A stretch of DNA of 64,000 nt from Thermococcus gorgonarius (GTDB lineage Archaea > Methanobacteriota_B > Thermococci > Thermococcales > Thermococcaceae): contig NZ_CP014855.1 in assembly GCF_002214385.1 (NCBI RefSeq), positions 744,001 to 808,000 of the forward strand. Direction: 5' to 3'. This document shows, one piece after another, positions 18,948 through 28,003 of this stretch. A program made the translations under genes and the position numbers. The notes beneath the pieces were generated by a model that did not search any database, was not told where the DNA came from, and was given only the letters and a program-made list of their open reading frames with translations. Every line of letters begins with the position of its first letter. Within the stretch, counting starts at the first letter, position 1.

Positions 18948-18975
18948 ATCGAACTTAGATATCGGTGTTCGATAT
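18948..18975 (+). promoter_or_regulatory. Candidate operator at the PadR gene start
   Basis: Two overlapping inverted repeats sit directly at the start of the PadR gene. ATCGAAC (18948-18954) pairs with GTTCGAT (18967-18973), and ATATCG (18959-18964) pairs with CGATAT (18970-18975) around a 5-base centre. The second runs into the ATG at 18974. PadR proteins often repress their own operons, so autoregulation is a reasonable inference. Confidence 0.45.
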
Positions 18976-19273
18976 GATAAGGCGCGTAATCTTGGGCTTT
19001 ATGGGGATTCACGTCCTCCACCACGCCAGCAGGGAGGGAGTGACTGGGAAGTTTATGATGGAAGAGCTCAGAAAACACAGCTACAACGTCAGTCCCGGAA
19101 CGATCTACCCCCTCCTCCACAGAATGGAGGCGATGGGCCTCCTGGAGAGCAGGTTTGAGGTCAGAAACGGGAAGCGTGTACGGGTGTACACTATCACCCC
19201 CGAAGGTAGTAGGCTTCTCGGCGAGGCCAGGAAGATGGTTAAAGAGCTCTGCAACGAGGTGTTGGGGGAGTGA
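18974..19273 (+). CDS. PadR-family transcriptional regulator
   Basis: A 99-residue winged-helix protein of the PadR type. It shows the typical LGFMGIHVLHH start, SPGTIYPLLHRMEAMGLLES (about residues 41-60, recognition helix and wing entry) and the wing VRVYTITPEGSRLL. It would repress the MFS gene that follows, and probably itself. The ATG at 18974 is preferred over a GTG at 18965. Its stop overlaps the in-frame upstream codons of the MFS gene, so they form an operon. Confidence 0.87.
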   Translation: MIRRVILGFMGIHVLHHASREGVTGKFMMEELRKHSYNVSPGTIYPLLHRMEAMGLLESRFEVRNGKRVRVYTITPEGSRLLGEARKMVKELCNEVLGE

Positions 19274-19275
19274 AA

Positions 19276-20460
19276 ATGGGTCAAAGAGATAAGAAGGTCT
19301 TCGGAATCAGCTGGAACGTCTTCGTCCTCGGCCTTGTAAGCTTCCTCAACGACATGAGCAGCGAGATGATAAACCCGGTGATCCCGAAGTACCTGACCGA
19401 CGTTCTGGGAACTGGTGAACTCTTGGGCGGAACCCTGATGGGTGCCATAGAGAGCCTCAGCTCACTGTTCAAGGTGGCCTTTGGGTACATCAGCGACCGG
19501 TTCAGGCGGAGAAAGGTCTTCATCTTTGCCGGCTACACCCTCTCGACCTTCTCAAAGGGTGCCCTGGCGTTTACAAAGCACTGGTGGGACTTCTTAAGCT
19601 TGAGGGTTCTCGACCGCGTCGGGAAGGGGATTAGAACGGCCCCTAGGGATGCCCTCATAGCGGAATCTTCCGAGAAGGGGAAGACTGGGAAGTCGTTTGG
19701 CTTCCACAGGATGATGGACACCATGGGGGCAGTAGCTGGCCCGCTGGTTGGCATAGGACTGCTCTACCTCATGCGCGGGATTGAAATCGAGAGGGCCTAC
19801 CGCTACCTCTTCTTGGCTGCTGCGGTTCCGGGTCTCCTTTCCCTCCTGATAATCGTTCTCCTCGTTAAGGACAGGGGAAGAGAGGTCAGAAAGAAGATAG
19901 CCGGGGTCTCAGCGCTGAAAAGCCGGAACCTTCGCCTGTTCCTCCTAGTGATAGCGGTGGGTGCCCTCGGCAGGTACAGCTACGCCTTCACCCTCTGGAA
20001 GGCTGGAGAGCTGGGCTACTCCCTCAAAGGTGAGATGGCCTTCTACGCGCTCTTCAACCTCATGTACGCCCTCTCGGCTTACCCGATAGGGGTTTACTCT
20101 GACAGGGTGGGCAAGAAGAGGCTCATTACGGCCGGCTTTCTGATTTCGGCGTTGGCATCGCTGGCGTTTGCCTACGCCCGGGGATTTGGAACCCTTGTCT
20201 TAGCGTTCCTCCTCTACGGGATCTACATAGCGATTGAAGACACCATTCCAAGGGCGTACATGGCTGACCTCGCAAAGGACTTCGAGAAGGGCACTGTGAT
20301 AGGGGCCTACCACACGGTCTTCGGGATCTTCGTCTTTCCTGCCTCTGTGATAGCGGGCTGGCTCTGGCAGAGCTATTCCCTGACTTACTCCTTCCTCTAC
20401 GCGGCGTTGATGAACCTTCTCGCTTTTGTCATGATGTTCTTGATCAGGGATAAAAACTGA
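19276..20460 (+). CDS. MFS transporter
   Basis: A 394-residue protein with about 12 hydrophobic segments of the major facilitator superfamily. The family loop between helices 2 and 3 is visible as GYISDRFRRRKVF near 76, with a second copy AYPIGVYSDRVGKKR near 271. It begins INPVIPKYL-like sequence typical of the drug or metabolite exporters close to NirC-independent MFS families. The ATG at 19276 has GGGGGAGTG upstream. Control by the adjacent PadR regulator suggests an inducible efflux pump; the substrate is unknown. Confidence 0.87.
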   Translation: MGQRDKKVFGISWNVFVLGLVSFLNDMSSEMINPVIPKYLTDVLGTGELLGGTLMGAIESLSSLFKVAFGYISDRFRRRKVFIFAGYTLSTFSKGALAFTKHWWDFLSLRVLDRVGKGIRTAPRDALIAESSEKGKTGKSFGFHRMMDTMGAVAGPLVGIGLLYLMRGIEIERAYRYLFLAAAVPGLLSLLIIVLLVKDRGREVRKKIAGVSALKSRNLRLFLLVIAVGALGRYSYAFTLWKAGELGYSLKGEMAFYALFNLMYALSAYPIGVYSDRVGKKRLITAGFLISALASLAFAYARGFGTLVLAFLLYGIYIAIEDTIPRAYMADLAKDFEKGTVIGAYHTVFGIFVFPASVIAGWLWQSYSLTYSFLYAALMNLLAFVMMFLIRDKN

Positions 20461-20548
20461 CGTATGTTCAAAAATTCTTCCCTTTTCTCCAATTTTTTCG
20501 TCGGAAAGACTAAAAAGGTTCCCGGCTATTTTTCGCCGGGTGAGGGAT

Positions 20549-21535
20549 TTGAAAATTCTCATACTCGGGACAGGGGGCACGATAGCGAGCGCAAAAACTG
20601 AGAGGGGATACAAAGCCTCACTGAGCGTAGACGAGATTCTCAAAATTGCCGGGATCAAAAAAAGAGATGGAGTCAAGCTAGAAAGTAGGGACATCCTTAA
20701 CCTGGACAGTACCTTACTTCAGCCCGAGGACTGGAAAACAATAGGTAAAGCCGTCTTCGAGGCCTTTGGTGAGTACGACGGGGTGGTAATAACCCACGGA
20801 ACCGACACTCTCGCTTATACCTCCTCGGCTCTGAGCTTCATGATAAGGAACCCACCGGTTCCGGTGGTTCTCACGGGTTCTATGCTCCCGATAACCGAGC
20901 CGGAAAGCGACGCGCCGAGAAACCTCAGAACGGCCTTAACCTTTGCCGAAAAGGGCTTTCCGGGCATATACGTGGCCTTTATGGATAAAATCATGCTTGG
21001 AACGAGGGTTTCGAAGGTTCATTCCACTGGCCTAAACGCCTTCCAGAGTGTGAACTATCCCGATATAGCCTACGTCAAGGAGGGAAAACTTCTCGTAAGG
21101 CACAGGCCTCCGCTCCCCACGGGTGAGCCTGAGTTCGATCCCGACATCGACCCCAACGTCGCCCACCTTCGACTCACCCCAGGTCTCTCTCCGGAAGTTT
21201 TTCTGGCGGTAGCGAATAATGTCCACGGAATAATTCTTGAGGGCTATGGTGCCGGAGGGATTCCTTACAGGGGAAGGGATCTCCTTTCTGCGGTAGAAAA
21301 TGTTAGCGGGAAAAAGCCTGTGGTCATGACTACTCAGGCACTCTACGGCGGTGTGGATCTCACGAGGTATGAGGTTGGAAGACGGGCTTTAGAAGCCGGT
21401 GTAATTCCTGCCGGGGACATGACAAAGGAGGCAACGCTTGTGAAGCTCATGTGGGCCCTTGGGCACACGAGAGACGTTGCCGAGATAAGGGAAATAATGG
21501 GGAAAAACCTAGCGGGAGAAGTGAGGGAGGTTTAG
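20549..21535 (+). CDS. L-asparaginase
   Basis: A 328-residue archaeal asparaginase, which hydrolyses asparagine to aspartate and ammonia. Both active-site threonine motifs are present: [11 protein letters not shown] near residue 6 and THGTDTLAYTSSA near 82, and a conserved lysine near MTKEATLVKLMW. A TTG start at 20549 with GGGTGAGGGA upstream gives the usual N-terminus and the 328-residue length I recall for the T. kodakarensis enzyme; a GTG at 20540 would add three residues. A second member of the same fold family, GatD, occurs at 47703, but that one is a tRNA amidotransferase subunit. Confidence 0.88.
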   Translation: MKILILGTGGTIASAKTERGYKASLSVDEILKIAGIKKRDGVKLESRDILNLDSTLLQPEDWKTIGKAVFEAFGEYDGVVITHGTDTLAYTSSALSFMIRNPPVPVVLTGSMLPITEPESDAPRNLRTALTFAEKGFPGIYVAFMDKIMLGTRVSKVHSTGLNAFQSVNYPDIAYVKEGKLLVRHRPPLPTGEPEFDPDIDPNVAHLRLTPGLSPEVFLAVANNVHGIILEGYGAGGIPYRGRDLLSAVENVSGKKPVVMTTQALYGGVDLTRYEVGRRALEAGVIPAGDMTKEATLVKLMWALGHTRDVAEIREIMGKNLAGEVREV

Positions 21536-21750
21536 CTGCCTTCAAGCTTTTTAATTTCCTCGTCCCCTATGAGGAGTGGCCTGCTTGACTCGATCACGTA
21601 GCTCAGCTCCCAGACCACTTCGCCCCTGTTCATGAGCCTGGCGTATTTTCTGGCCTTTTCTTCGGCCTCCTCCAGGGAAGAGGCCTCGACGATCCTCCTC
21701 ACGTACCACTTTCTGTCGCCGTAACGGAGCTTGAACTCGGCCATGTACAT
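21532..21750 (-). CDS. Conserved small protein, unknown
   Basis: A 72-residue protein with a compact mixed alpha/beta sequence (MAEFKLRYGDRKWYVRR, then an alanine/glutamate-rich helix SLEEAEEKARKYAR). No cysteines, signal or membrane segment. The ATG at 21750 has a strong GAGGGTGAT site 4 nt upstream, which supports a real gene. It is divergent from moaB and its end overlaps the asparaginase end by 4 bp. Function unknown. Confidence 0.65.
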   Translation of the reverse strand: MYMAEFKLRYGDRKWYVRRIVEASSLEEAEEKARKYARLMNRGEVVWELSYVIESSRPLLIGDEEIKKLEGS

Positions 21751-21872
21751 TTCCATCACCCTCTAAACCCTCGATCCAGGTCTTAAAAACCGTTCTGCTT
21801 TTTTGTTAAACACAAACGTTTGACTGGACAAAGGTTATTAGGCAAAGAATGAAAACTCAAACGGTGATTGCA

Positions 21873-22385
21873 ATGGGCGTTAAGGATCACAAGGAAACGG
21901 CTCCCAAAAAGTTCAGGTTTGCAGTTATAACCATCAGCGATACGGCCAGCAGAGGGGAAAAGGAAGACGCAAGCGGAAAGTTTCTGGTTGAAGAGCTCGA
22001 GAGGGCCGGTCATGAGAAGGTGCTCTACAAAATCGTTCCGGACGAGAAAATGGAAATAGTAGGAGCCATCGTGGATGCCTTCCACGCTGGAGCTGACGTG
22101 GTGGTAACGTCGGGGGGCACGGGGATAACAAGCAGAGATATAACTATAGAGAGCGTTAGACCGCTCTTCGATAAGGAGCTGTCCTTTGGGGAGATCTTCC
22201 GGCTGGCCAGCTACGAGGAAATAGGTACGGCGGCGATAATGACAAGGGCAACAGGGGGAATAATAAGGAGTTCCGGAAAGGTTATGGCGGTGTTCTGCCT
22301 TCCAGGTAGCCTCGGAGCGGCTAAGACGGGGATAAAGATTATCCTCAACGAGGCCGGCCACGTTCTGAAGCACGGGAGGGAGTGA
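21873..22385 (+). CDS. moaB: Molybdenum cofactor protein MoaB
   Basis: A 170-residue MoaB/MogA-type protein, which in hyperthermophilic archaea adenylates molybdopterin ahead of metal insertion, in this group mostly tungsten. The molybdopterin-binding signature VVTSGGTGITSRDIT is near 84 and LPGSLGAAKTG near 150. The ATG at 21873 has GGTGAT seven bases upstream, so the eight residues of an earlier ATG at 21849 are not used. Next to moeA and close to the tungstate transporter, forming a cofactor block. A palindrome CAAACGTTTG lies at 21813-21822 in its promoter region. Confidence 0.92.
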   Translation: MGVKDHKETAPKKFRFAVITISDTASRGEKEDASGKFLVEELERAGHEKVLYKIVPDEKMEIVGAIVDAFHAGADVVVTSGGTGITSRDITIESVRPLFDKELSFGEIFRLASYEEIGTAAIMTRATGGIIRSSGKVMAVFCLPGSLGAAKTGIKIILNEAGHVLKHGRE

Positions 22386-22386
22386 G

Positions 22387-23577
22387 ATGAGGGAATTTAA
22401 GCGCCTCACGCCATACCGGGAAGCCCTTAGAATGATGCTTGAGGACATAGAGGAAATACCGGACGTTGAAGAAGTACCTCTGGATCGGGCTTTGGGGAGG
22501 GTTCTTGCCGAAGACGTGGTTTCCCCGATCGACAGCCCGCCCTTCAACAGGGCGGCGGTTGATGGGTACGCGGTTAGGGCAGAGGACACCTTTCCGGCCA
22601 GAGAATACAACCCGGTAGAGCTCAGAGTTATAGATGAGGTACCGGCTGGGGGAGAGAGCAAAACCAAAGTCGAACCGGGAACAGCGGTGAAGCTTCTAAC
22701 CGGAGCGAAGATCCCGGAGGGTGCAAACGCAGTCCTCATGCAGGAAATGGCCGAAAGGGAAGGAAACATCATAAAGGTTCTCAGACCTGTCGCTCCCGGC
22801 CAGAACGTGGCCATGAAAGGGGAGGACGTCCGGAAGGGTCAGGCCGTTCTGAAGAAGGGGCAAGTTCTGAGGCCTCAGGACCTGGCGATTCTAAAGAGCA
22901 TTGGTTTTAAGTCGGTGATGGCAAAGAGAAAGCCCCGCGTTGGGATAATCGTTACTGGAAGCGAGCTCATCGAAGAGTATGACGAAGAAGCCCTGAACCA
23001 CGGAAAAATCCTTGAGAGCAACTCAATAATGCTCAAAGGGCTTGTAAAGCAATATTTTGGCGAGCCCGTGTTCTATGGAGTGTTCCCCGATGACCCTGAG
23101 GAGATTGGAGCGATCATCGAGAGAGCAAAGAAGGAAAACGATCTCGTTCTCGTGACTGGGGGTTCCGCGTTCGGGGACATGGACTTTGCCCACCGCTTCG
23201 TTAAGCTGCTCTTCCACGGGACGACGATAAGACCGGGAAGGCCCATAGGCTACGGTGAGAGAACTTTTGTCATGAGCGGCTATCCTGTTGCGGTCTTCGC
23301 CCAGTTCCACCTCTACGTCAAGCATGCTCTGGCAAAGCTTGTAGGGGCTAGAAACTACGAGGTCAGAGTGAAGGCAAGGCTTACCGATAGGGTACCCAGC
23401 CAGCTTGGAAGGGCAGAGTTCGTTAAGGTCTGGTACGAGGACGGAAAGGCGAGGCCGATAAAGAAAAAGGGGAGCGGCATAATAAGCTCGCTCGTTGAGA
23501 GCAACGGCTACATCCTAATCCCAGAGGACAGTGAAGGTTACCTTGAGGGAGAAGAGGTCGAGGTTGTGCTTTATTAA
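22387..23577 (+). CDS. moeA: Molybdopterin molybdotransferase MoeA
   Basis: A 396-residue MoeA, which inserts molybdate or tungstate into adenylated molybdopterin. Visible landmarks are the N-terminal PFNRAAVDGYAVRAEDT (about 53-69), KLLTGAKIPEGANAV near 103, GEDVRKGQ, and the molybdopterin-binding VTGGSAFGDMDF near 257, with GRPIGYG afterwards. Archaea often have a second MoeA with different metal preference; this one could serve either. It starts 1 bp after the moaB stop. Confidence 0.93.
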   Translation: MREFKRLTPYREALRMMLEDIEEIPDVEEVPLDRALGRVLAEDVVSPIDSPPFNRAAVDGYAVRAEDTFPAREYNPVELRVIDEVPAGGESKTKVEPGTAVKLLTGAKIPEGANAVLMQEMAEREGNIIKVLRPVAPGQNVAMKGEDVRKGQAVLKKGQVLRPQDLAILKSIGFKSVMAKRKPRVGIIVTGSELIEEYDEEALNHGKILESNSIMLKGLVKQYFGEPVFYGVFPDDPEEIGAIIERAKKENDLVLVTGGSAFGDMDFAHRFVKLLFHGTTIRPGRPIGYGERTFVMSGYPVAVFAQFHLYVKHALAKLVGARNYEVRVKARLTDRVPSQLGRAEFVKVWYEDGKARPIKKKGSGIISSLVESNGYILIPEDSEGYLEGEEVEVVLY

Positions 23578-23578
23578 C

Positions 23579-23785
23579 TTACTCCACAAGAAAAGTCTCC
23601 CATCTCGGCCTCTTCACGATTCCCTTTACTTCGTCAGGAATTTCGGAAAGTGTCAATGAGTCGATGATCCCGAGAACCTCCACGATCTCTCTTTTTCTCT
23701 CAGAGATAGCCTTCTCAAGATAATCTGAAGAGGCCCAGGGGAGGATGCTTTTTATCATATCTTCACTTTTTGCCGTGGCTCTCAT
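23579..23785 (-). CDS. Small conserved protein, unknown
   Basis: A 68-residue protein with a charged helix (EKAISERKREIVEVLG) and no cysteine or membrane segment. It is head-to-head in position with nothing, ends 1 bp beyond the moeA stop and has its own TATA box (AAATATATAA on the minus strand, near 23813-23822). A 6-bp inverted repeat lies immediately upstream of that box. It sits between moeA and the tungstate transporter; a regulatory or accessory role is only a guess. Confidence 0.6.
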   Translation of the reverse strand: MRATAKSEDMIKSILPWASSDYLEKAISERKREIVEVLGIIDSLTLSEIPDEVKGIVKRPRWETFLVE

Positions 23786-23827
23786 GTTTCACCGTACTGT
23801 TACAAGGCCATTATATATTTAAGCTTT

Positions 23828-23847
23828 TTCCGCCCAATTTTGCGGAA
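23828..23847 (-). promoter_or_regulatory. Inverted repeat upstream of the 68-residue gene
   Basis: TTCCGC (23828-23833) and GCGGAA (23842-23847) are perfect arms around 8 bp. They lie just upstream of the minus-strand TATA box, over the BRE position, a typical place for an archaeal activator or repressor. The remaining bases to 23913 are A/T-rich and hold no clear signal. Confidence 0.45.
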
Positions 23848-23913
23848 TTAACGGTTTAAAGTGCAAAACTTGTGGAACTATCGGGTAAATATTGGCTTGC
23901 ACAGGCGTACTAA

Positions 23914-24934
23914 CTAAAACACGTGTATTGCGCTCGCTTTAAAACTTGCGTAGACTCTTTTCCCGGGCTTTATGCCCATTTCAATCATCGAGGAACGTGT
24001 GATAAAAGCCTTCAAAATGAGGCCACCAACGGACAGGTGCACGCGAACCAGTGGACCGAGCTCTTCAATTGACTCCACCGTTGCCTCAAACTCGTTTCTG
24101 GCGGAGGTCTTGATTGGTTGTGTGGAGAGCACTATGTCCTCCGGCCTTACTCCAATGCGAACCCTTCCCTCCACCTTCAGGGGGAGTTCTATTTTCATGC
24201 CGTTTGCAGTGAGAATTCCCCCGCGTGCTTCACCCTCAATAATGTTCTCAAAACCCAGAAACTTTGCCACATCTTCGTTTTCTGGCCTTGAGAACACCTC
24301 CTTAACCGAGCCAACCTGGACTAACCTTCCGTTGAGCATTACACCAACCCGATCGCCAAGGCTTACTGCCTCTTCAAACGAATGCGTGACCTGAATGGCC
24401 GTGAAATTCAGCTCTCTCTTCCAGCGTTTCATTTCTCTGATAAGGTTTCCCCTTGTCTGGACGTCGAGGTTGGCAAAGGGCTCGTCCAGGAGGATAAGGG
24501 GCGGTTCAACGGCCAGAGCCCGGGCTATGGCTACTCTCTGCCTTTCTCCACCGCTTAGGGTTTGGGGGTTCCTGTGGAGCAGGTGTTCGATTCCCAAGAC
24601 CTCAGCCAACTCCCGCACTTTCCTTTCCCTCTCATCTTTGGGAACCCCTCTGAGCTTTAATCCAAAGGCGATGTTATCGAAGACGCTCATGTTGGGAAAA
24701 AGGGCATAATCCTGTGGGACATAGGCGAGACCCCTCTTCTCCGGCGGCAGTGTTGTTACATCTTTCTCGTTGAGTATAACCCTGCCCGAGTCGGGTTCCA
24801 GTATACCTGCTATGATCTCCAGCAGGACTGTCTTTCCTGCCCCGCTGGGACCTAGAAGCACAAAGTACTCCCCCCGCTTAACCGAGAAAGTTATATCCCT
24901 CAGATGGAACTCCTTGTAATCCTTTGAAATTCCC

Positions 24935-24948
<14 letters not shown>
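23914..24948 (-). CDS. wtpC: Tungstate/molybdate ABC transporter ATPase WtpC
   Basis: A 344-residue ATPase that powers oxyanion import. Walker A is GPSGAGKT near 34, the signature [16 protein letters not shown] near 129, Walker [14 protein letters not shown] near 149. The C-terminal TOBE-type domain (from about 285, with [12 protein letters not shown]) is the oxyanion-sensing region in this family. It overlaps wtpB by 14 bp. Feeds tungsten to moaB/moeA next door. Confidence 0.9.
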
Positions 24949-26715
<1,767 letters not shown>

Positions 26716-26797
26716 TTAAACCACCATAAAAGGGACAAAGATGGATAATTTAAACATTTTGGGCAAACAAAGTAGTTAAAGAAAACAGAAATGTTTC

Positions 26798-27214
26798 TCA
26801 CTCTATCGGAACGCCGTCCTTGGTTCTGGGAGCGAGCCACTTCATGAGCCTTTTGGGGTCTTTTGTCCTTATGATTATCGTTATTGGGCCCAACGGAGAC
26901 TCCTCGTTGAAGTTTACAACTCCAGCGTAGGCCGCCTGCTTGTTAACCTTAATTATTATTTCCTCTCCGAAGTATCCCTCCTCCAAAAAGGAGCGGGCCG
27001 TGTCAAGTATGGCCTGCCCCCTGAATAGCTCATAGAGCCGGTTTAGGGCCTTTTTACTCTTCGTCTTTCCGGTTAAGATTATATAATCATCTCCTTTATC
27101 AAACGCCTCGAACTCCAGATCCGGAATCAGGTTGAGCATGGCCCTCTTTACCTTCTCGATGTCCTCTGTTGGATAAACGTAAGCTTCCACCTCAACTTCC
27201 TCGAACAGCTCCAT
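26798..27214 (-). CDS. UPF0201 / COG1325 RNA-binding-type protein
   Basis: A 138-residue protein of UPF0201 (COG1325), a conserved archaeal family with an RNA-binding-like, ribosomal-protein-type fold and no settled role. Typical segments are [19 protein letters not shown] near 6 and [18 protein letters not shown] near 109. The ATG at 27214 has GGAGGCGAT upstream; an earlier ATG at 27229 lies before that site. It follows the UPF0200 kinase gene on the same strand, an arrangement conserved in Thermococcales as far as I recall. Confidence 0.82.
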   Translation of the reverse strand: MELFEEVEVEAYVYPTEDIEKVKRAMLNLIPDLEFEAFDKGDDYIILTGKTKSKKALNRLYELFRGQAILDTARSFLEEGYFGEEIIIKVNKQAAYAGVVNFNEESPLGPITIIIRTKDPKRLMKWLAPRTKDGVPIE

Positions 27215-27259
27215 CTTTATCGCCTCCATTAGGAATTGTATTGAGAACTTATAAAGCTC

Positions 27260-27817
27260 TTAAATCCCGTTTAAAATCATGTCAACCAGTTCCCGTACCT
27301 TCTTCTCGTACTCCTCGTGAGTCCCATCGTTTATTATCATGTAGTCAGCCATCGCTATAACGCCACCAATTCCGAAGCGCAGCTCTTTCCAATCCCTCTC
27401 CTCGAAGTCTTCCCAGGTTTTTGGATCGTCGTGTCTTCCCCTGGCTTTCAGCCTCTCGAAGCGCTGTTTTGGTGGAGTGTGAACCGCTACAATCATTATT
27501 CGCTCATCAGGGAAGGCTCCCCTGAAAGTCCCCACCTCGTCGAGCGATCGGACGCCGTCTATGACTACCACACCGCTGTTTTTTAGGAAAGCTCTAACTT
27601 TCTCCACGGCCAGCTTTGCAACGGCATTTTGGCCGAGCTCCTGTCTCAGGCGAATGCTCACCTTGGCCACGTTCTCTTTGGTGAGCTCAAGACCTCGCTT
27701 TACGGTTTCTTCCCTTACAATGTCACCGAGAGAAACGCTGGGAATACCTCTTTTCTCAAACTCCTTTACAATTTTGCTCTTTCCAGAACCGGGCATTCCG
27801 GTAACTATCACTATCAT
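27260..27817 (-). CDS. UPF0200 P-loop kinase-like protein
   Basis: A 185-residue P-loop protein. Walker A is VTGMPGSGKSK near 5, GDIVREE near 30 and the lid-like KARGRHDDPKTWEDFEERD near 119 resemble nucleoside/dephospho-CoA kinases. The family (UPF0200) has no firm substrate, and archaeal dephospho-CoA kinase is a different protein in Thermococcus, so I give no reaction. The ATG at 27817 has AGGTGGGC upstream. Confidence 0.82.
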   Translation of the reverse strand: MIVIVTGMPGSGKSKIVKEFEKRGIPSVSLGDIVREETVKRGLELTKENVAKVSIRLRQELGQNAVAKLAVEKVRAFLKNSGVVVIDGVRSLDEVGTFRGAFPDERIMIVAVHTPPKQRFERLKARGRHDDPKTWEDFEERDWKELRFGIGGVIAMADYMIINDGTHEEYEKKVRELVDMILNGI

Positions 27818-28003
27818 TGTGCCCACCTTGAGTAGAAAGGGAGGGCTTTAAAAAAGTTGAGCTTTGTTAGGGAGGCAAAATTTTTTAAGGTCTGGCCTAC
27901 TTCCTCGGGCAGAGGGTCGGTGGAAAATTCTGCTGGAAGGCCCACAACAGCGGCCTGAATCCTGGAAGGAGTATATTGGTATTGTGGAGGACCAGAGGGG
28001 AGG

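Noticed and set aside
27814-27945. A minus-strand 43-codon open frame with a GTG start whose stop overlaps the UPF0200 start (ATGA)
   Set aside because: It has no ribosome site, runs through the likely TATA boxes of the UPF0200 gene and has no recognised similarity. The overlap may be chance. The 186-bp spacer 27818-28003 otherwise shows no RNA gene that I could fold convincingly.
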